Shown here: piece after piece, positions 57,183 to 64,000 of the stretch
Numbering within the stretch: the stretch's first letter is position 1
Layout: each line of letters opens with the position of its first letter
Source of the DNA: Cryptomeria japonica
Lineage: Eukaryota > Streptophyta > Pinopsida > Cupressales > Cupressaceae
Reading direction: 5' to 3'
DNA length: 64,000 nt
NCBI RefSeq assembly: GCF_030272615.1
Contig: NC_081406.1
Coordinates: forward strand, 113,183,783 to 113,247,782
The notes under the pieces: model-generated
Told to the model about the DNA's origin: nothing
Databases searched by the model: none
What the model saw: only the letters and a program-made list of their open reading frames with translations
Program-made: the position numbers and the translations under genes

Positions 57183-58271
57183 ACTGCCCAAGCTAAAACC
57201 TCTGGTACATCTGCAAATGAAAAAGGGTTACTTCACTAGAATCAAAAACTGAATTTGATTCTAATGTTCACAAGGCACCTAGGAAGGGTGATTTTTCTAG
57301 GGAAACCTGTAATCCCCAATTTGGTGATATGAAGGGTGAGAAGAAGAAGAAGAAAGTAAGATTTCAACCTGAACCAACATGCCAATCCAAGAAAGGAAAG
57401 AAAACAAAGTTTGATCTTGATGAAGCCATTGAATCTAGTAAGATGAAATCTTAAAACATGGAGTATCACATTATTCCTCCATTATCTACTCAAGAATTGA
57501 TTGATGAGATTATAAAAGATGGTAATTTAAAGAATGTATATGTATATTATGTAAATATAGATGATAAAGATTAGAGATAGATAGAAGAAACATTAATTTT
57601 GTAGATGGATGTATTTAGTAAGGCATTATTCAAGTTAGAGAAATATCTACCCAAATATTTGTACAGTCTTATTGATGCTAGAAGAAAATCAGCAAGTCAG
57701 ATGGACAGGGAAATTAAGGAAAGTGAGTTGGTTAATCATTACACTAGTATCACCATAAAATAAATTGATAGATTGATTCAATTGGCATATAAAAAGGAAT
57801 TTCAGAGTAAACACAGGAGAGAGACTAGTGAGATTTGGACAAATTTTCTAACTGAGAACTAGCTTGTAGATAATGACTATCAAAATAAAGCCACTCAGTC
57901 AGATAACCCTTTGACAAAAACTATAAATAAAGATGAGGAAACACATGATGGTGGTGATCAACAAGTTTTGGATTCTATTGCAGCTACAAATAATAATGAC
58001 AAACTAGTAGAGGTTGTGGATGGTGCACCAAGTGGTGACATCGATGCACAAGAGGCACCTAAGGAGGATAAGTTCGGTCCTATTGAAGCTGAGAAAAAAG
58101 ATGAGGAAAAACATGCTGAACTAGATAAGGATTAGGGAAAGGGTTTGGAAACTTTGGTATTAGTGGCAATTGACACTAATAAAACTCAGAGCCTAGTGAG
58201 TTTTCCCTAGTTTAACATCAATTTTGATAAACCTTTTTCTCAAATGTCTCTGACTGAGAGGATGATAGTTG
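57183..58271 (+). pseudogene. L1 ORF2, C-terminal part
   Basis: Resumes after G2: the codons join as VKTP then TAQAKTSGTSANEK. After a frame shift it reads SLESKTEFDSNVHKAPRKGD, a Lys-rich run, a TAA near 57454, then LSTQELIDEIIKDGNLKNV, a long charged helical region with MDREIKESEL, an acidic Glu/Asp/Lys block (57911-58135) and QMSLTERMIV, where the minus-strand LTR cuts it. ELIDEIIKDGNLKNV matches ELIDEVTKDGMLKNV in L2, and QMSLTERM matches KMSLIELM. Stops are mostly TAG. Confidence 0.72.
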
Positions 58272-58609
58272 TGTTGGAATTCAAGAACACTAAGAGAGGG
58301 GGGGGGTGAATCAGTGTTCTATCGAATATAATATTTTTAACCTTATTAACAAATCCACTTATTAACTGGTATGCATAAAAGAAAGTAACAACAAGTAATA
58401 TTAATGCAACCACATGAATCAACACCATATCACAGAGATTTATACATGGAAAACCTCAAAGAGGAAAAAACATGGTGGGATTGGAGACCCAAAATATCTA
58501 TCCACTGGCCAACTGAATAAATATTACAAGAGGGGCCTACAGATGTAGGAAGGCACACTGCCTAGAGCACAGTTCTCATCACAAAAGGAACCTCACTGAC
58601 TATAGATCC
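58272..58609 (-). repeat. L3: truncated L-type LTR end
   Basis: TGTTGGAATTCAAGAACAC onward (plus strand) is the inverted end of an LTR related to L2. It carries the CCCACCATG...TTTTTTCC block (minus strand, about 58450-58480) and a G8 run from the C-rich LTR end. It stops where the L2 LTR begins at 58610, so L2 may have inserted into this LTR, with the rest of it beyond the window. Confidence 0.75.
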
Positions 58610-59504
58610 TGTTGGAATACAATGAATCCAAGAACACTGAGAGGGGGGTGAATCAGTCTATTATCGGTAATATAAGATTTTAACCTTTTATAACAAACAC
58701 ATATAAACTGGTAAATGAAGAAACATATAACATGAAGTAAATAAACCAGCCACATGAATGAACACCATAACACACTGAATTTATACATGGAAAACCTCAA
58801 AGAGGAAAATCCACGGTGGGATTTGTGACCCACAATATCAATTCACTGGCCATATGAAAGATATTACATAGAATGGGGGACATGCAGGAAGGCACGCTGG
58901 CTAGATCACACTGCTCAACACAAAATAGTCTCACTAACTAGAAGCTTTTGTTGAGATAAAACAGTAATGGTGAACTCAAAAAAATGCATTTGCAATGCCA
59001 AAAAGAGTTCTGGTTAAAGATTTGTTTTGGACCAGTTCATAAAACCTGAATCCTTTTACTAGTATCTCCTTTCCTCCAAGAATTCTTTACAAACCATATA
59101 CCGATCATAGCATGATATTACATTCACATACAAATGACCTTCATACATATCCTTCACATCACCTTCTTTTTTACTACCTTTCACTATATCTCAAAATGAC
59201 CTAATAGACTAACTTATATACCCTTACAAACAATATGCCTTATGTCGACTTACAATACAAAAGATATTCAATGTCGGTCCTATAAAATAATTACAAAATG
59301 TTTTTACAAATAAAACCTTTCAGATCCAGACCGATGTTGGCTTTATTGAAGTGCTAGATGCTGGTGTCGGTGCCGATGATGACCTTGAATATTCCAATGC
59401 TGGTATCTACTGGTGTATGCCTCCAAATGCTGGTATATGCCTTCAATAGAATCTTGTTGCCATCAATGACAACATATGATTCCAATGAGTGTCAATTGCC
59501 AATA
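58610..59504 (-). repeat. L2 3' LTR
   Basis: 895 bp; on the minus strand it begins TATTGGCAATTGACAC (TG decayed) right after the polypurine tract and ends TTGTATTCCAACA. It shares start and end motifs with the L1 LTR and the C-rich CACCCCCCTCTCAGTG terminal motif. Confidence 0.83.
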
Positions 59505-59525
59505 ATCTCCCCCTTTGGCATTGAC
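59505..59525 (-). other. L2 polypurine tract
   Basis: On the minus strand CAATGCCAAAGGGGGAGAT lies directly before the L2 3' LTR. It is nearly identical to the tracts of C2 and C3. Other G-rich tracts occur near 59582 and 59630. Confidence 0.8.
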
Positions 59526-59529
59526 GACA

Positions 59530-59780
59530 ACACTCATGTGAAAAATGGATTCCTTGCTAGTTCAACTGAAAAATGAATCATGCTCCCCTTGAGCTAATTG
59601 AGCCTGTTAGCAATATACTCTGCATATCCTCCCCTTACGATTACATGCATATTTTTCACATAATATACACTCCTCCTTTGGCATCAATGCCAAAGACCGG
59701 TGAAAGAATTGAAAGAATTGTTATAGATTACTTTTACTGGAGCTTGACCAATCTCAAAATTTCTAGATAAGCTTTCTCTA
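59530..59780 (-). other. L2 3' untranslated region
   Basis: Non-coding, with further G-rich tracts and a near-palindrome CTTTGGCATCAATGCCAAAG at about 59676-59695 (9-bp arms) that includes the sequence normally found at the polypurine tract. Confidence 0.5.
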
Positions 59781-62700
59781 GCAACTGTACTTAGGTATCC
59801 AAGCCAGTTTTGAATGTTTCAGATATGGATACAAGTCCACTCAGTAAATGTGCTAGTGTTTCTTTCTTAGTGACTTCTACTGGTGTGGGCTTCACAAGCA
59901 TATCCATACATTCCCTCTTATGTACACCAAGTGAATCCAATCTTGGACTCACCAAACCTCTGAGACTCCTTTCTCTCTGAATGATCTTGTCTCTTTCTTT
60001 TTCAAAAGAAAAAAACTTCGTTCTCCAAAGTCAAAATTTGTCCATCAATGGAAGTTGTGAGTGAAGTTAATCCATCAAAAGAATTAGCAATATTAACAAT
60101 ATTTTCATGTAATTCCTTTAACCTCTTATCTACATTAGCTGTAAGAATCTCTATATTACAATAGACCCTATAGATGTTAGTACACTATTTCAAAGAATTT
60201 TCAATGAGTACAAGTTTCTCTTCAACCTTCCTCTTCTCAATAATCTAGTCGAAAGCAGCTTTCTTGGCAAGAGTAAATCTTTCAAGTGTTTTCTTGTCAG
60301 AAATTTGTTGCAATGATTGAAAGTTTCTAGATATGTGTTTTGTCAATACCTTAATCTTGCCAGAAGGGCTTGCTTCATTTTCAATCATACAATCAGGAAT
60401 CAATCTGTGTAAAACTGTTATTGATTGATCTATTATTCCTTTGTCTGCAGATCCTTCCTTCATTATCTTTTGAGTAGCCATCATCATTAGCTCTATGAGA
60501 CTCATCTTTGTAATTAATTTATTCTCAACTTGAGAAGTGTCAATTGCCAGATTTTTTGTTGGGGAATCAACTATCATTCAGTATCCTTTTCCTTATCTTC
60601 CTTATTCTCTCCCGGTGTATCTCTTTTCTCATCCTCTTTTGCACCGGTGGCTTCACCACTTGGTGTAGTATCTATTACTCCCAGTGGAGTGTTATCCACA
60701 ATATTATTTGTAACCTATACATTACCTATATTACCTTGCCCAGACTATACAAATGTAGTCTCTACCGATTTAGTCTGTACACTCTCATCAGTTTTTGGTT
60801 TAATTGTCGGTTCATTCAAAATTTGATCTGAACTTCCCAAAATTCCTTTCCCTTTAGATTTGTCCGAAATAGTGGGAGCAGTTGCCTTAGCAAATTCTTC
60901 TTGAGAAGTGAGAAAATTGGGATTCTTTTGGAAGAATTTTGTCCAACCATCTCTGGTCTCATTTACTATCTCATTGACTCTACCCATCATTAGGCCTATT
61001 TGCTGCATTTTGCTACTAAAGATTGTTCTATTAGAAACATCTATACATCTTTTGATTTCTTTATTATTTATAGAGCGACACATATTCAAAAGTTCAACTT
61101 CTTTAATTTCTCTGTCCCTCCTCATTGCATCTAATTTATTATACAATGATAAGGGAATTTCCTTCAAAATCTCTACCAAAGACTTCTTATATATGTCTAA
61201 ATATAAAAAGATTGCTTCTTCTATATCATTTTGCTCATTATCTTCTAAATTTTCATAAAAAATTTGATACATTTTTCAACATTCCATCTTTAGTTACCTC
61301 ATCAATTAACTCTGCATAAGTCATTTTACTAGATTCAGCTGCTTCATCACTCTTTTTCTTCTTACACTGGGTTGTAGGAGTGGATGGAGTAGGCTTCCTC
61401 TTCTAAGTAGGTTTCCTTTCTAGAGGTGTGGGTGCAGTTGTTACCTTTCTAATTAGCTTCCTCCTTGGTTCCACCACCTTCTCCTCTATCGAAGGCTTGT
61501 CGAATTTCTTCCTTTGTACCCTTCTGAATGCAAGAGGTTGATTATCCTCTGGATCAGAGTTAGAAGTGATAGAAGAAATAAGTCTCGGGCCTCTTCACCT
61601 CAGGAGCACTTTCTATTGCCAGTTGATCTACCGGTTTAGATCCAAAACCTAGTTTTGTATCTATCTTGTGAATTACATACTGAAAAAATGCAAACATTGT
61701 GTCTATCTTCTTTTCTTGTTGAAACCAATCTTAACCTCAAGAGCCTTCTCCTCTGCAGTGCCAAAGTGTTCAACCTTATCATCCAAAGGAGCATCAATCA
61801 ACATTCTAGCATATAACTCTAAGATACTGTCATCTACTTCATAAACTAGTTCAATGACCCATATAGTTCTAGGTTCCACTACTTCCATAAGTGTCTCATC
61901 TATTTTTACCATAAAGAAAATATAAGTGGAGTATTTCTCCATAATGTGTTTAGAAATTCTCTCCCTCAGTCTCATGTTTTCTTGAAAAGTTTTGAAGTAT
62001 CCCCAAAGCCTCTCATCCCTATTACTACCAAAACCGGTGATTGCATCTTTGATCTGCATACCTACCAGTATGTCATGAGCCCAACGCTTCTTTCCCAAAC
62101 CCAATAGCTCATTCATGAAGTATAACATCAAGAAGACAATAATATTGCCAAACTTGAATGTTCATTTCTTAATCCCTTTGATCTTGCCAAGATTAATCAT
62201 TAATTCACTCCTTAACCATTCGCACAAGTCATACTTTTAATTATTATTTATCATCTGATATGTAGCATGGATGTAGGAACTAGCAATAGAGTTCAATCGA
62301 CTTGATTGAGTTACCTTGTAGCCGATGATCATGCTCACAAATTTCACATCAGTGTCTTTGATGGTGCTGACCCTCATAGATCTTCCATCATGGGTTGTGT
62401 CGATGAGCTTCTCAACCACAGTATTGGAGATCTTCTTTCCAGGTTCATGTCCAACTTTGGGTAAGTCAGTGACCACCTGAATAGATTCTTTGGTGATCAT
62501 GTGGAGCTGATCTAGCCAAATAAATTCATTATGGACCCTTCTTAGAACATATCTGATCACTTCATTCTTGAATTCTGGAATATACAGGATTTCGGTTAAC
62601 CCGAGGTCTTCAATGATTTGATGTTCCAGTTTGATTGTTCTAGAGCTGCCTAGTATCACAGATTGATACATCCCCTTGATTTCCTTGGTGCCTAGATCCT

Positions 62701-62894
62701 CCAAGGTATAGTTAATAAATGCCCTGACATCTTCTACATAAACCACACCATCGGGAACCCTTGGAAACATGCCAGTAGAATCTTCTTTTATAGCAATTTG
62801 GGGAACTTCCTTGAAAATAGGCCTAAGCCTATCCTTGACCTACAATAGTGGGATTCACAATGAAAGTAGGAGCAGATGATGATCAAGATGCCAT
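59781..62894 (-). pseudogene. L2 ORF2, unrecognised protein of about 1000 residues
   Basis: Starts at an ATG at 62894 (MAS, an early stop, then SSSAPTFIVNPTIVGQG) and after a frame shift runs through GVVYVEDVRAFINYTLEDLG, VKFVSMIIGYKVTQSSRLNS, TFKFGNIIVFLMLYFMNELL, FFMVKIDETLMEVVEPRT, a basic Pro/Lys/Arg block near 61400, ELIDEVTKDGMLKNV, a charged helical region (61272-60745), KMSLIELMMMATQKIM (about 60500) and a C-terminal coiled-coil-like segment near 60050. Open stretches of 177, 142, 175 and 110 codons remain. The order matches L1 ORF2. No known domain was recognised. Confidence 0.75.
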
Positions 62895-63379
62895 TTCAAA
62901 GAAATACTTGGAAAACAATTGCTAGTTGAAGGGTTTTGATTACTCCTCAGATGACAGATAGAAATTCTTTGGAATGCCTTTGCTCACTCTTGATCGCCTT
63001 TGATTCACCTTTTCTTCACTCCGGTTTGATCGAGTGCTTGGTGAGTGAAAATGAGTCCATTTTCCCCTTTTATCAGCAAGTAAACCTTAATTCATCACTA
63101 TCATAAATGCTTAGTGATGTACCCTACCAAATGTTGGTTTCATAGTTTTATGCCAGATAAACCTTCATCAATGATCAATACCACTCTCCAGATCTCTTCC
63201 AAGAAATATGCAAGATTTGCAATGAATTTGCCAACCCCTAAGGCGTATGCCTCAGTTATCAGTTGAATTTCCTGTCAGTGCAGGAATGCTCTATTCTACC
63301 GGTGGAGTTAATGGTTTAGTTGCATCTCCACTTGGTTCTTTAGATTTTCTAACCCATCTCTTGGTGTGAACTTGTTGTA
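62895..63379 (-). other. L2 spacer between ORF1 and ORF2
   Basis: Non-coding with many stops, corresponding to 40018-40400 in L1. No protease, integrase or RT is present. Confidence 0.6.
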
Positions 63380-64000
63380 TTTCATCTACCTTCTAATTTC
63401 CTTTCTCATTTGCTTTATCATTGCTAACCGGTAAAAACTTTCTTCTATAGTACTTAGAAATGTCACCTATTTTGTTGCATGCATAACATGTAACATTGTT
63501 CTTTTGAATTGCTTTGGCATATCCAGTGTCATTCCTTGACCTACATTGATTAACCAAATGACCAAGCTTTCCATATGCATGTCATTTAACATTCATTCTG
63601 CAATCTTCTGACTTATGACCATATTTATTGCAATTTGTGCATTGAAAGGGAACTGAATTGTAGTTTTGATTTGCTCTATTTCTACATTGTCTAGCCATAT
63701 GCCCAAATTTATTACAAACAAAGCATATACCATTGAATTTGTAAGCATTAGATTACCTTACCAGTTTCCTCTGGTCTAATGAGTTTTGCATACCGGTTGT
63801 CTGATCTTCATTTGTAGTACCAGAGCTTTCACCTTGCACAAATCCAAGTCCTCTAGAACCTTCACTTTGCCTTTGTCTTTTCAATAAATCATCCAATTGT
63901 GTAGCACTAATCCTGAATTTTTCTTTATACTAACTTGCAGTAGTCAGATCATCTCTCAGAGTTGTTATTTGTCTTTCTAGCTCTTGTTCATTATTTCAGG
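63380..64000 (-). pseudogene. L2 ORF1, zinc-knuckle part, continues beyond the window
   Basis: On the minus strand: a coiled-coil-like start at the window edge, a GLGF-like Gln/Ser-rich linker, then CFVCNKFGHMARQC, CTNCNKYGHKSEDC, a third knuckle with its first Cys lost (HAYGKLGHLVNQC), and CYACNKIGDISKYY with His and the last Cys lost. The same four-knuckle arrangement, including the Tyr-Tyr end of the fourth, is present in L1 ORF1. Confidence 0.82.

Larger units (their letters stand above)
37794..58271 (+). mobile_element. L1: copia-like LTR element with a long unknown ORF2 and no pol in view
   Basis: 5' LTR (37794-38791), Met-tRNA primer site, ORF1 (coiled-coil gag with four zinc knuckles), then ORF2, unrecognised. 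G2 is inserted in ORF2 at 41762 with a perfect CACCT duplication. ORF2 resumes in the same codon series at 57183 and is cut again at 58272 by a minus-strand LTR. Between ORF1 and ORF2 there is no protease, integrase or RT. L2 on the other strand has the same plan and passes straight from ORF2 to polypurine tract and LTR, so the lack of pol is a family trait. The 3' end of L1 is outside the window. Confidence 0.8.

Noticed and set aside
60530-60831. Two hydrophobic plus-strand ORFs near 60.5-60.8 kb
   Set aside because: They are antisense frames of the Lys/Thr/Glu-rich part of L2 ORF2, and the minus-strand frame is conserved in L1.

Overview
This window is intergenic chromosomal DNA from a seed plant with a large, repeat-rich genome. 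The reasons are the dense, nested Ty1/copia and Ty3/gypsy LTR retrotransposons, initiator-Met-tRNA primer sites, plant-type copia and chromodomain gypsy polyproteins, plant LINE ORF1 domains and AT-rich DNA. A gymnosperm would fit the depth of nesting and the long decayed LTRs, but the sequence does not prove it. I see no intact host gene, no rRNA or tRNA gene, and nothing prokaryotic.

Layout. (1) 1-7397: decayed minus-strand gypsy element G1, whose gag is split by a 3.8-kb solo LTR, S1 (2625-6443), with a perfect 5-bp target duplication. (2) 7398-8343: AT-rich DNA that recurs at 24380-25190. (3) 8344-23711: element E1, with 1.2-kb LTRs and a gag-protease body but no visible pol. It has taken in a 1.3-kb TRIM-like element (9423-10722), a LINE ORF1 fragment (14284-16018) and a copia element E2 (16823-22043). 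(4) 23712-32011: AT-rich DNA with several local tandem duplications, an orphan ORF near 25758-26138 and a LINE reverse-transcriptase remnant (27300-29715) lying inside one copy of a duplicated unit. (5) 32012-37793: rearranged copia cluster C2 (LTR, body, LTR, body, LTR). (6) 37794 to the window end: L1, a copia-like LTR element with no pol but a long second ORF I do not recognise. It is split by gypsy element G2 (41762-57177), which is itself split by copia element C3 (46836-54316). The right part of L1 is cut at 58272 by minus-strand LTRs and by L2, a second copy of the L family that runs out of the window.

How the parts relate. Removing each insertion with one copy of its target duplication restores a continuous reading frame at S1 in G1 gag, at G2 in L1 ORF2 and, approximately, at C3 in G2. 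The order of insertion can therefore be read directly: C2, then L1, then G2, then C3. The L family has the same primer site, polypurine tract and LTR-end motifs as the autonomous copia elements around it, so it may move by using their enzymes.

Most unusual observations: G2 has a perfect 5-bp target duplication but its two 1.6-kb LTRs are inverted relative to each other; the unrecognised ORF2 occurs in two L copies; a roughly 65-bp module is repeated in the U3 of S1 and of the G2 LTRs; and premature stops in the polyproteins are nearly all TAG where glutamine (CAG) is expected.
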